DNA of 57,953 nucleotides from Acidobacteriaceae bacterium (GTDB lineage: Bacteria > Acidobacteriota > Terriglobia > Terriglobales > Acidobacteriaceae): contig PLBW01000099.1 in NCBI GenBank assembly GCA_003135475.1, positions 1-57,953 of the forward strand. Direction: 5' to 3'. A model generated the notes under the pieces. The model did no database searches. It saw nothing but the letters and a program-made list of their open reading frames with translations, and was not told the DNA's origin. Below are positions 44,214-51,899 of the stretch, in pieces (within the stretch, counting starts at the first letter, position 1; the number at the start of each line of letters is the position of its first letter). The translations under genes and the position numbers were made by a program.

Positions 44214-45215
44214 TTGACCAGCTTCCCATCAAGCAAGCTCCACGCCGCCCGCGGCTACCTCTTCATCGCTGCGGCTACGTTTTTCTGGGGGTTTTCGGCC
44301 ACCGTGGGCCGCGCAGTGTTTACCGGCAGGCTGTTCGCCAACGGGCAAGCCCTACGCCCAATCGACCCTCTCATCCTGGCCCAGAGTAGAACCACAATTG
44401 CTCTACTGATACTGCTGCCGATCCTGGTGCTGAAGGGGAGATCGTCCCTGCGGGTGCGTAGTAGCAGCCATCTGCTGCAGTTTTTTTTGTTGGGGATTCT
44501 CGGACTTGCAGCCTCCAACTACTTCTACTATTTCGCCATCCAGAAGACGAGCGTTGCGACCGCGATTGTCCTGCAATATGTCGCACCGGTATGGGTGCTG
44601 CTTTACATGCTGGCGCGCCGGCTCCAGCGGCCGACGTTGCGGCGCGTCAGCGCTGTGATCCTGGCTGTGCTGGGCTGCGGCCTGGCGGTGGGAGAACTGG
44701 CGGCACAGCGCGGATTTCCCTGGCTCGTGATCTCCGGGATTCGCTTCAATACGCCGGGCGTCGTGGCGGCGGAACTGGCGGCGATCTCGTTCGCCTTCTA
44801 CAACGTTTACGGTCAACACTTGCTGCAGATTTACCAGCGCTGGACGGTGTTGGTGTATTCGCTGCTGGGTGCGGCTGTTTTCTGGCAACTGGTAAATCCG
44901 CCTTGGAAAATCATCTCTCAGCATTACAGCGGCGGACAGTGGTTGTTCATGGCCATCTTCGCGGTCACTTCCATGCTGGTTCCGTTCTCGCTCTACTTCA
45001 CCGGATTGCAGCATCTCGATCCCACGCGCGCTATCGTGACCGCCTGCCTCGAACCAGTGTGGGCGATCTTGCTGACCGCGGTCATCCTCGGCGAATTAGT
45101 GTCAGCAATGCAGGTGGGGGGAATCGTTGTTGTGCTCACTGCGACCATCCTGGTGCAAAGGCCGGAGCGCAAGGACCGCAGCGAGCCGCTGATTGCAGTT
45201 GAGCCGATTGAGTGA
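44214..45215 (+). CDS. DMT-superfamily transporter, EamA type
   Basis: A 333-residue protein with ten helices in two EamA repeats: first GYLFIAAATFFWGFSATVGRA, second beginning near AAELAAISFAFYNVYGQHLL. The conserved ends FYYFAIQKTSVATAIVLQY and LYFTGLQHLDPTRAIVTACLEPVWA are present. These are usually exporters of amino acids or metabolites; the substrate is unknown. The start is TTG 44214, which lies directly behind a heptamer array; no better start was found. It follows the GT2 gene in the same direction. Confidence 0.88.
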   Translation: MTSFPSSKLHAARGYLFIAAATFFWGFSATVGRAVFTGRLFANGQALRPIDPLILAQSRTTIALLILLPILVLKGRSSLRVRSSSHLLQFFLLGILGLAASNYFYYFAIQKTSVATAIVLQYVAPVWVLLYMLARRLQRPTLRRVSAVILAVLGCGLAVGELAAQRGFPWLVISGIRFNTPGVVAAELAAISFAFYNVYGQHLLQIYQRWTVLVYSLLGAAVFWQLVNPPWKIISQHYSGGQWLFMAIFAVTSMLVPFSLYFTGLQHLDPTRAIVTACLEPVWAILLTAVILGELVSAMQVGGIVVVLTATILVQRPERKDRSEPLIAVEPIE

Positions 45216-45229
45216 GGTCGGCCCTGGTT

Positions 45230-45571
45230 TCAACGAAGGCCGAGCAGAACAGCGAGGTACTGACGTACCTTGCCGACCAGCGCAGGTCCGGCCTTGGAGT
45301 GGAATGCCGCTCTGCGGCCAGCCCAGTCCATGCTCTTTAACTGATCCACCAGGACCGCTCCTTCCACCTGATCAACCGTGACCGGAAGTGCGAACGGATA
45401 GGGTTTGCACTTGCTTGTCAGCGGACAAACGATTGCCAATCCGCTCGCCCGGTTGTACCGCTGGTCGGTGAGCACCAAGGCAGGCCTTCGCTTGGACTGT
45501 TCGCGACCCACTTGCGGATCGAAATCCATCATCACGATATCTCCAGCTTCGGGAACGTACGGGATCACCAT
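45230..45571 (-). CDS. mazF: MazF/PemK-like mRNA interferase toxin
   Basis: A 113-residue protein that I start at ATG 45571 (MVIPYVPEAGDIVMMDF). The MazF fold is shown by DIVMMDFDPQVGREQSKRRP, ALVLTDQRYN, GLAIVCPLTSK and VLVDQLKSMDW, including the Arg and Thr residues used for RNA cleavage. MazF cuts mRNA at short sites and stops growth when released from the antitoxin. It overlaps mazE by seven bases and ends 15 bases from the convergent EamA gene. Confidence 0.93.
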   Translation of the reverse strand: MVIPYVPEAGDIVMMDFDPQVGREQSKRRPALVLTDQRYNRASGLAIVCPLTSKCKPYPFALPVTVDQVEGAVLVDQLKSMDWAGRRAAFHSKAGPALVGKVRQYLAVLLGLR

Positions 45572-45813
45572 TCCACGGCTTCTTTCCCGACCTCCTCGCC
45601 GGTCGAGATCTCTTGGTAGCGGTTCTCCGGAGTAATTTGAGAGACCAACTGCGCTAGGGTGGGCATCTTGCTGGCGCGGCGCAGCTCCAACCGTCCTTCG
45701 GCAGCGGCTTCGATCTCCAGCGAATCGCCTTCCTTCAGCTTGGCCTGCTCGACCACGGGCTTGGGGATGCGAACTGCGAAGCTGTTGCCCCACTTGACCA
45801 TCTGTGCCTTCAT
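45565..45813 (-). CDS. mazE: MazE-like AbrB-fold antitoxin
   Basis: An 82-residue protein from ATG 45813, chosen because GGAAAGGACACC precedes it. The N-terminal swapped-hairpin DNA-binding domain is KAQMVKWGNSFAVRIPKPVV, then LKEGDSLEIEAAAEGRLEL. The acidic C-terminal tail (ENRYQEISTGEEVGKEAVEW in part) would bind MazF and block its RNA site. It is the first gene of the pair, as usual, and with MazF probably autorepresses the promoter at 45841-45872. Confidence 0.92.
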   Translation of the reverse strand: MKAQMVKWGNSFAVRIPKPVVEQAKLKEGDSLEIEAAAEGRLELRRASKMPTLAQLVSQITPENRYQEISTGEEVGKEAVEW

Positions 45814-45840
45814 GAAATGGTGTCCTTTCCAATAATACGG

Positions 45841-45872
45841 AGTATATCCCACTGTATCTACATTGTCGATAC
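45841..45872 (-). promoter_or_regulatory. mazEF promoter with overlapping inverted repeat
   Basis: On the reverse strand TCGACA (45869-45864), a 17-bp spacer and TATACT (45846-45841) form a strong sigma-70 promoter, 27 bases before mazE. The inverted repeat GTATC/GATAC (45854-45858, 45868-45872) covers the -35 and spacer, a plausible MazE operator. Confidence 0.65.
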
Positions 45873-45980
45873 GTCGGCGGGGCACCGCCTGGGCACATTC
45901 AGTTTGGTTGAGCCGATGGAAGGAAGTTCGCCACCTAAGTCAACTTCTGTATTACCGACAAGTCAGAGGTTGGGGGTCAC

Positions 45981-47771
45981 TCACCGCCTTGCCGGAGTCG
46001 AGGCCTTTGCATGCGACTGCGCATCCGCGTATAGCGCATCAATCTCTTTCTTGTAGAGCCCCTCCAGATGGCGGCGACGGAGCTTCATGCTCGGGGTGAG
46101 CGTTCCGTCTTCAATGCTGAGCTCGGTGTGAATTACCAGCACGCGCTTTAGTTTTTCGAACTGCGCGAGGTTCTGATTCAATTCTTCGACGATACCTTCA
46201 TAAAGAGATTGGACCTGTACCGCTTTCACGAGTTGCCTGTGGGTGGAGAACTTCACTCCATGACTGTGCGCCCATTCTTCCAGGATGGGGAAGTTGGGAA
46301 CAATCAGTACGGCGGGGAAGCGCCGCCTGTCGCCGAGCAAGGCCGCCTCACCCACGAACAGGTTCGCTTTGAGCGAACTCTCGATCGGCTGAGGTGCGAT
46401 GAGTTTTCCGCCCGAGGTCTTGATCAGGTCTTTCTTGCGGTCGGTAATGGAGAGGTATCCATCCGCATCCAGGACTGCCACGTCGCCAGTCTTAAACCAC
46501 CCATCTTCAAATACTGCAGCGCTTTCCTCGGGCATCTTCCAGTAACCCTTGAATACCGACGGGCCTCGCGCCAGCAGTTCGCCATCGGCTGCGATTTTGA
46601 CTTCCACGTTCGGCAGGCATTGGCCAACCGTGCCCAGCCGATGATTGATCGGATTGTTCAGTGCAATGACCGGTGAGGTTTCGGTCAGGCCATAGCCTTC
46701 GTGGATGCGAATTCCGATATCGGCGAACCAGGTGGCAATCTCGCGGCCGAGTGGCGCTCCTCCGGAAACAAAGATGCGTGCACGGCCGCCCATTGCGTGG
46801 CGCACCTTGGAGAATACCAGTTTATTAGCCATCTTCCACGAGAGGGAAGTCGGAGTTTCTCCGCGAAGGATCGCCTCGCGGTTGGCGCTTCCGGCGGACA
46901 TGGCCCAGTTAAGGAGCTTGCGTTTCAAACCTTGCGTCTTGTGCTCGACCTGGTTATAGATCTTTTCGTACACTCGGGGCACGGCCACGAAGATCGTGGG
47001 ATGCACCTCGCCCAGTGTGCGCAGGAGGTCGTCAATACTGGGGCAGTAGGCGAGGGGAACACCCCAGGACATCATGGCGTAATCCAGATGCCGCGCCGTG
47101 ACGTGCGACAGCGGCAGAAACGAAACACAGAGGTCATCTTTGCCCACGTCAAACATATCGAGCGAGACGCTCAGATTTGCGGCGAGGTTGCCGTGCGTCA
47201 GCATGACGCCCTTGGGCGTGCCCGTGGTCCCCGACGTGTAAATCAGCGTCGCCAGGTCGTCGGGCTCAACCGCTCGCCCTAAGTCTTCGAGTTCTGCGTC
47301 CGGTCCGGGGACAGCGTTCCGCAGAAAGCTCTGCATGGGGATGGCGTCGGTGAGATCGGGAGCGTCATCCATGATGACGATGCGCGCGATATTGGTCTGG
47401 CGCTGGATGGAAGCGATCTTCTCGTACTGCTTGGGAGTGGAGACGAAGACGATGCTGGCCTCCGAATGTTGCAGCAGGTACACGCACTGCTCGGCGAGCT
47501 GTGTCGCGTAGATCGGCACGTCAACTGCGCCCAGCAGCAATGTGGCGAAGTCAGCGATCGCCCACTCCGGGCGGTTCTCGCTGAGGATGGCGACGCGATC
47601 GCCCTTGCCAATCCCCCAAGCCTGCAATTGGCGCGCGGTAGCGAAAACCTGTGCTTGCAGTTGGGCGGAGGAAATCGGCTTCCACGCGCCTGACTCGCGC
47701 GTCAGCATTACGCGGTCACTGTGGCGCTCCACGACCGCGAAGAAGACTTCGTTGAGGGTCTTAATATTCAT
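45981..47771 (-). CDS. fadD: Long-chain acyl-CoA synthetase
   Basis: A 596-residue ANL-superfamily enzyme. It carries the P-loop-like YTSGTTGTPKGVMLTHGN, the adenylate-binding GYGLTETSPV, the hinge block DGWFKTGDVAVLDADGYLSI with TDRKKDLIKTSGGKLIAP, and the C-terminal catalytic-Lys region near PSMKLRR. It activates fatty acids to acyl-CoA via acyl-AMP for uptake and beta-oxidation. It lies 147 bases downstream of the TetR-family gene on the same strand, an arrangement that suggests FadR control. A 9-bp inverted repeat lies upstream at 47798-47825. Confidence 0.95.
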   Translation of the reverse strand: MNIKTLNEVFFAVVERHSDRVMLTRESGAWKPISSAQLQAQVFATARQLQAWGIGKGDRVAILSENRPEWAIADFATLLLGAVDVPIYATQLAEQCVYLLQHSEASIVFVSTPKQYEKIASIQRQTNIARIVIMDDAPDLTDAIPMQSFLRNAVPGPDAELEDLGRAVEPDDLATLIYTSGTTGTPKGVMLTHGNLAANLSVSLDMFDVGKDDLCVSFLPLSHVTARHLDYAMMSWGVPLAYCPSIDDLLRTLGEVHPTIFVAVPRVYEKIYNQVEHKTQGLKRKLLNWAMSAGSANREAILRGETPTSLSWKMANKLVFSKVRHAMGGRARIFVSGGAPLGREIATWFADIGIRIHEGYGLTETSPVIALNNPINHRLGTVGQCLPNVEVKIAADGELLARGPSVFKGYWKMPEESAAVFEDGWFKTGDVAVLDADGYLSITDRKKDLIKTSGGKLIAPQPIESSLKANLFVGEAALLGDRRRFPAVLIVPNFPILEEWAHSHGVKFSTHRQLVKAVQVQSLYEGIVEELNQNLAQFEKLKRVLVIHTELSIEDGTLTPSMKLRRRHLEGLYKKEIDALYADAQSHAKASTPARR

Positions 47772-47797
47772 CGCTTCCGAGTCAATACGAACGACTG

Positions 47798-47825
47798 GGT
47801 TTTGAGGCAGTAGGCTCTCAAAACC
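47798..47825 (-). promoter_or_regulatory. Inverted repeat GGTTTTGAG/CTCAAAACC before fadD
   Basis: A perfect 9-bp inverted repeat with a 10-base centre lies 27 bases upstream of the fadD ATG. It could be an operator or a leader hairpin. It does not resemble the FadR box at 48680. Confidence 0.4.
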
Positions 47826-47918
47826 AGAATGTTAGCTTTTCACGGCCCAAGAGGCTGTGATCTATGACATCCATGGCTGTGCTAAAACGAAGGGAACTTG
47901 ACGCGGATCTCTCGGGGT

Positions 47919-48590
47919 CTATTGAACCCCTGTGTAAGCCACTTTCTGATTCCCGCCGCTTTGCATTCCGTTAAGAAAAATATCTACCACTGAATCCGAC
48001 ACGTTGGACAGCCGGTACTCGTGTGCACTCAATACCCAGGAGGTCACCATCTCGTCGAGTGCTCCGAAGAAGCAGTTGGCCGCGATTTTCTCTGGCAGGT
48101 CGCGGCGAAAGACCCCCGTCGCCTGGCCTTCGTTGATGGCCGCGCGCACCAAGCTGAGGTATTCGACCATGTGATGGTGTGAGAATTCGGACAGGAAGCG
48201 CGTGCTCTGCCGCAATTCCATTTGGAATACCACCGCCAGATTACGGTTTGACCCCAGTGCATCCAGATGAAGAAAGGCCAGCCGCCGCAACCGCTCGGCG
48301 GGGGTGGCGAGCTTCTCGACTTCCGTACGGGCGTGCCTCATAAATGCATCGAAGGCCGTGTTGATGGCTGTCATCAGGATCTCTTCTTTGTTCTTGAAGT
48401 AGAGATAGACGGTGCCATCAGCGACGTTGGCGCGATCGGCAATGTCGGAGATTCGCGAGTTAAAAAAACCCTTGTCGGCAAATACAGCGACCGCGGCATC
48501 GAGGATGCGCTGATATTTTTCAGCGTTGCGGTTTGTGCCGCCGCCGGCGTTGCCCGTAGCAGGCAAAAGAGGTTGAGATTCCTGCTTCAT
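47919..48590 (-). CDS. TetR-family transcriptional regulator, Bacillus FadR-like
   Basis: About 223 residues from ATG 48590; the frame is open to 48779 but the extension is not conserved-looking. The TetR HTH is RILDAAVAVFADKGFFNSRI, then SDIADRANVADGTVYLYFKN. The C-terminal domain has HLDALGSNRNLAVVFQMELR, a pattern seen in FadR(YsiA)-type acyl-CoA-binding TetR regulators. A near-perfect Bacillus FadR box lies 90 bases upstream (48680-48697). FadR releases DNA on binding long-chain acyl-CoA and derepresses beta-oxidation. The FadD gene downstream supports this role. Confidence 0.85.
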   Translation of the reverse strand: MKQESQPLLPATGNAGGGTNRNAEKYQRILDAAVAVFADKGFFNSRISDIADRANVADGTVYLYFKNKEEILMTAINTAFDAFMRHARTEVEKLATPAERLRRLAFLHLDALGSNRNLAVVFQMELRQSTRFLSEFSHHHMVEYLSLVRAAINEGQATGVFRRDLPEKIAANCFFGALDEMVTSWVLSAHEYRLSNVSDSVVDIFLNGMQSGGNQKVAYTGVQ

Positions 48591-48679
48591 CAAAGGCCCA
48601 CAAACAGAAGCGGCTGTACTTGGTCTGCGACTCCCGCACTCCCGCAACCGATCCGCGCGGCGAGACGGTGCAACGCTGC

Positions 48680-48697
48680 CGAATGAATGTTCATTCA
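48680..48697. promoter_or_regulatory. FadR-type operator
   Basis: CGAATGAATGTTCATTCA matches the Bacillus FadR consensus TGAATGA-MTAN-TCATTCA at 16 of 18 positions, with intact half-sites GAATGA and TCATTC. It sits between the divergent TetR gene (starts 48590) and the peroxiredoxin gene (starts 48856), nearer the former. Confidence 0.7.
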
Positions 48698-48855
48698 GTT
48701 GTAATTTATAGCCATGGCGGGATTTACGCAATCGAAAGCGCGATTCCCAAAATGGTTCGCCGGGCAACCTGTGGCGCATCGTGGCGCTTTAGTGTCACAA
48801 TGCCTCGACTGCCAAATTCTTCAGAGATTGGTGTCGGATCGGGAGGAGAATCTTC

Positions 48856-49401
48856 ATGAACAAATTACTACTGACGCTGTTGCTGGCAGTGTCATTTCTG
48901 CCCGTGAGCCGAGCAGCCGACAAGCCGAGCGAGACCCCGCCGCCCAAGATCAAGGTGGGCGACCTGGCGCCGGATTTCACCCTGCAAGACCAGAACGGAA
49001 ACAAGGTTTCGCTGCACGACTTCAAGGGTAAGAAGAACGTCGCGCTGGCGTTCTACATCTTCGCCTTCACCGGTGGTTGAACCAAGCAGATGCAGGCTTT
49101 CCAGCAGAACTTGAGCAAGCTGGAAGCTGCCGATACCCAGGTGCTGGGTGTGAGCATGGATTCTCCCTTCTCGAACAAGGCGTGGGCGGAAAAGATTGGC
49201 GTTACCTTCCCGTTGCTCAGTGACTGGGGCGGCGACGTGACCAAGGAGTACGGTCTCTATAACCCGAAGTACAAGGCCGCGCGGCGGGTGAATTACCTCA
49301 TCGACAAGGACGGCAAGGTGATCGAGATGCAACTGGACTCGGACGCCATCGATCCGACGAAGGTCGTGGTGGCATGCCAGGCGAGGAAGTTGGGGCGGTA
49401 A
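48856..49401 (+). CDS. Exported peroxiredoxin with in-frame UGA, probable selenoprotein
   Basis: Two frames that look separate (48856-49080 and 49081-49401) are one continuous reading frame broken by a single TGA at 49078-49080. The first half has a signal peptide (LLLTLLLAVSFLPVSRA), the AhpC/TSA beta strand DLAPDFTLQDQNGNKVSL and AFYIFAFTGG. The second resumes TKQMQAFQQNLSKLEA and completes the fold (VLGVSMDSPFSNKAW, FPLLSDWGGDV, VNYLIDKDGKVIEM). Peroxiredoxins have FT-x-x-Cys-T here, so residue 75 (TGA) is exactly the peroxidatic position, and selenocysteine is the natural reading. The only Cys is Cys174 near the C-terminus. The total is 181 residues. GGGAGGAG precedes the start. A SECIS-like hairpin follows. 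A nonsense mutation is the alternative. Confidence 0.85.
49092..49130 (+). promoter_or_regulatory. SECIS-like hairpin downstream of the UGA
   Basis: GCAG-G-CTT-T-CCAGC (49092-49105) pairs with GCTGG-AAG-CTGC (49119-49130): 4, 3 and 5 bp with bulged G and U, closing the 13-base loop AGAACTTGAGCAA. The loop starts 25 bases after the UGA and has G at its second base. Both values fit the published bacterial SECIS model (loop within 16-37 nt of the UGA, G in the first two loop bases). Confidence 0.65.
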
Positions 49402-49468
49402 GGCTTGCCTCAACCCGTCTCGTCGAAGGCACGCAAGCGGGGGCGGCACTGGCTATGAGTGTTTCATT

Positions 49469-50143
49469 GTGATTAATCGTGTGGCCGAGGCATTCGTTGA
49501 TGACACGCCAGGTGAAGCGCCCGTGCGCGGATTTTTGCATCGCGCGAAAGATTCGGGCGCTGACTTCATCGTGCTCACCCACGGAGCGGGTGGCAATTGC
49601 AATGCACCGCTGCTGGTTGCGCTGGCGGACAAGTTCGCGGCGTCTGGGATCAGCACGCTTCGCGGGGACCTGCCGTTTCGCCAGCGGCGTCCGCATGGGC
49701 CGCCGTCTCCCTCCGACGCCAAGCATGATCAAACCGGACTGCGGCGAGCTGTCGAGCTCATGAAGAAGCAGTTTGCGGGATCGGCATTTCTCGGTGGCGT
49801 CTCCTACGGTGGACGTCAGGCGAGTATGTTGGTGGCCGCGGAGCCGACGCTGGTGGAAGGGCTGCTCCTGCTCTCGTATCCGCTACATCCTCCGGGACGG
49901 CCGGCGCAGTTGCGGACTGCGCATTTCCCCAGCCTGCGCGCTCCCATCCTGTTCGTCAGTGGTACGCGTGATCCTTTCGGCTCGATTGAAGAATTGGCGA
50001 GCGCGATTAAGCTGATTCCTGCCCCCACGAAACTGGTTCCGATCGAAAGTGCAGGACACGCTTTGTTGCAGAAGTCGAATCGCGAGGAACTGCCGGAGAA
50101 TGTGGCTCGGGAATTCGACAGGTTCTCCTCCCACGCTAAATAA
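49469..50143 (+). CDS. Alpha/beta hydrolase, KANL3/Tex30-like
   Basis: A 224-residue protein from GTG 49469. It has FIVLTHGAGGNCNAPLLVAL, STLRGDLPFRQRRPHGPPSP, the nucleophile elbow GGVSYGGRQASML, LFVSGTRDPFG and ESAGHALLQKS with the probable catalytic His. This is the small dienelactone-hydrolase-like family with no known substrate. It is the next gene after the peroxiredoxin on the same strand, 67 bases away, so they may share a transcript. Confidence 0.85.
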   Translation: MINRVAEAFVDDTPGEAPVRGFLHRAKDSGADFIVLTHGAGGNCNAPLLVALADKFAASGISTLRGDLPFRQRRPHGPPSPSDAKHDQTGLRRAVELMKKQFAGSAFLGGVSYGGRQASMLVAAEPTLVEGLLLLSYPLHPPGRPAQLRTAHFPSLRAPILFVSGTRDPFGSIEELASAIKLIPAPTKLVPIESAGHALLQKSNREELPENVAREFDRFSSHAK

Positions 50144-50145
50144 AA

Positions 50146-50193
50146 GCAGGTCCCTCCACTCGGTTGCCGTAGCGGCCTCGGTCGGGATGACAG
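50146..50193. repeat. Partial relative of the element at 5239-5377
   Basis: AGCAGGTCCCTCCACTCGG followed by CTCGGTCGGGATGACAG corresponds to the right half of the 5239-5377 element, which ends similarly in GATGACAA. Its last bases overlap unit 1 of the 19-bp array. Confidence 0.5.
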
Positions 50194-50299
50194 GAATGCG
50201 TGGCGATGACAGATATTAGTGTTGATGACATATTTACTATTGGATGACATATTTGGGTTGGGCTGACACCTTGCGCCGGGATGGACACATTACTCCTGA
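50186..50299. repeat. Six-unit array of exactly 19-bp period (GATGACA)
   Basis: Units begin at 50186, 50205, 50224, 50243, 50262 and 50281, reading GATGACA, GATGACA, GATGACA, GATGACA, GCTGACA and a shifted ATGGACA, each followed by 12 variable bases. On the other strand this is TGTCATC every 19 bases. It resembles the multiple terminal repeats of IS21-type elements or replication iterons, but no transposase or replication gene adjoins. The 50144-50474 gap contains no gene. Confidence 0.75.
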
Positions 50300-50355
50300 G
50301 TGGGAATTGACCACTGAGTGCTACGGGGGCCCTGCCGCCTACCCGTAGGAATGAC

Positions 50356-50425
50356 GATCAATCACAGAGAAAACTCCCTATAGAACTCCGTGTCCTCAGT
50401 GTCTCCGTGGTAAATGATTTTCGCC
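50356..50425. repeat. Dispersed CACGGAG palindromic element, copy 3 (reverse)
   Basis: Reverse-complemented, it reads GCGAAAATCATTTACCACGG then AGACACTGAGGACACGGAGT and ends TTTTCTCTGTGAT. It matches the 3321-3411 copy over both the flank and the inner palindrome. Confidence 0.7.
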
Positions 50426-50474
50426 GGGTCGGACTCGGGTGTACGATGTTGCCTTTCCGTACCGGAGGTGCTCC

Positions 50475-51764
50475 TTGCTCGACCGTCGCCGCTTCCTTAC
50501 CAGCACTGCTGGATTGGCTGCCGCTCTTGCCTTTCGCAATGATCTGTACGCCCAACTGCAGAATGTTCCGTCGTCGTTGCCGGACCCGAAGGCATTTGGC
50601 GGCGATGACGAGGAATATTGGGCTGAACTGCGCAAGCAGTTTCTGATCCCCGCGGACGAAATTTACTTGAACAACGGTACCGTGGGCTCCAGTCCTGCTC
50701 CGGTGCTGCGTGCGGTCTTCGATGGCTACACCTCGACGGAGAAGATGGACGCGGCCGATCCCGAGGACTATCCCATCTGGGGCTACGCCGCATGGAATGA
50801 GTTTCGCGATCCGCTGGCTTCGTTCGTGGGCTGCACGCGCGACGAGATTGCCTTGCTGCGCAATGCCACCGAGGCCAACAGCTACATCGCCAACGGCATT
50901 GACATGAAACCGGGCGACGAAGTGCTGATGACCGACCAGGAACATCCGGGCGGCGAACAGCCGTGGCAGTTGAAGGCAAAGCGCTATGGCACTGTGGTGA
51001 AGAAAGTCACGCTGCCCAAGCCGGTGAAGGACGCACCGCAGGTCCTCAATCTGTTCAATGACGCAATCACTGCGCGCACGCGGATCATCTTCTTCAGCCA
51101 CATTACTACGGCGACGGGGGTGGTGTTGCCGGCAAAGGAACTGTGCGCACTGGCGCGGTCGAAGGGCATTCTCTCCGCGGTTGACGGCGCTCATGTCACC
51201 GGCATGATGCGGCTCAACATTCGCGACCTCGGTTGCGACATGTACACCTCAAGCCCGCACAAGTGGCTACAGTCGCCCAAGGGATCAGGCTATCTCTACG
51301 TGCGAGATGAAGTGATCGATCGCCTATGGAACACCATCGTGACCGAAGGCTGGGAAGAGCCGAAGCTGCGGGCGGAGCGCTTCCAGCGGATCGGATCATC
51401 CAATGTGCCGGCGCTTTGCGGGCTGCGTGCGTCCATCAAGATGGCGAACGACATAGGAATGGACCGCATCGAGCGGCGTCATCGTCAGCTTGCAGACTAC
51501 ATGCTGGCGCAGATGCAGAAACGCGGCGCGGAATCGTGGACATCGCCAGACCCAGGGCTTCGTTGCGCCATCGTCACTGTGAACGTTCCGCCGATCCAGC
51601 GCACAGACCTGGAGAACTGGCTGTGGACGACCACGAAGATTCGCATCCGCGGCGGCGAACCGTCGAAGCTGCGGCTCTCCACGCCGTATTATCTGCAGAA
51701 GAAAGACCTCGATCGCTTCCTTGCTTCCTTTGACGAGTACAAGCGGGGAAAGAAGATCACGTGA
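50475..51764 (+). CDS. Tat-exported PLP-dependent class V aminotransferase-like protein
   Basis: About 429 residues from TTG 50475, chosen for GGAGG five bases upstream. The N-terminus [20 protein letters not shown] is a twin-arginine signal, consistent with export after folding with cofactor. The class V fold has [59 protein letters not shown] (PLP Asp and His) and the Schiff-base Lys in [17 protein letters not shown]. Family members include isopenicillin-N epimerase-like and cysteine-desulfurase-like enzymes. Its reaction outside the cytoplasm is not predictable. Confidence 0.9.
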   Translation: MLDRRRFLTSTAGLAAALAFRNDLYAQLQNVPSSLPDPKAFGGDDEEYWAELRKQFLIPADEIYLNNGTVGSSPAPVLRAVFDGYTSTEKMDAADPEDYPIWGYAAWNEFRDPLASFVGCTRDEIALLRNATEANSYIANGIDMKPGDEVLMTDQEHPGGEQPWQLKAKRYGTVVKKVTLPKPVKDAPQVLNLFNDAITARTRIIFFSHITTATGVVLPAKELCALARSKGILSAVDGAHVTGMMRLNIRDLGCDMYTSSPHKWLQSPKGSGYLYVRDEVIDRLWNTIVTEGWEEPKLRAERFQRIGSSNVPALCGLRASIKMANDIGMDRIERRHRQLADYMLAQMQKRGAESWTSPDPGLRCAIVTVNVPPIQRTDLENWLWTTTKIRIRGGEPSKLRLSTPYYLQKKDLDRFLASFDEYKRGKKIT

Positions 51765-51899
51765 ACAGTGCGTTAGGGTGCTCTGCGGTCGAGGTTCGGT
51801 TTTTAGATTCGCCCTACCAACATCTACGAACCGCGTCTTTCGCGTTTGGCTTCTACTTCCGGCTCGGGTACGATGGAGGTTCACCCTAGCTGCATAGCC

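Noticed and set aside
48856-49401. Interpretation as two genes or a simple pseudogene
   Set aside because: Only one stop interrupts the frame; it is TGA, exactly at the catalytic Cys column, with a SECIS-like hairpin after it and no other lesion.
50186-50299. CRISPR array
   Set aside because: The repeats are only 7 bp with 12-bp spacers, too short, and no cas genes are present.
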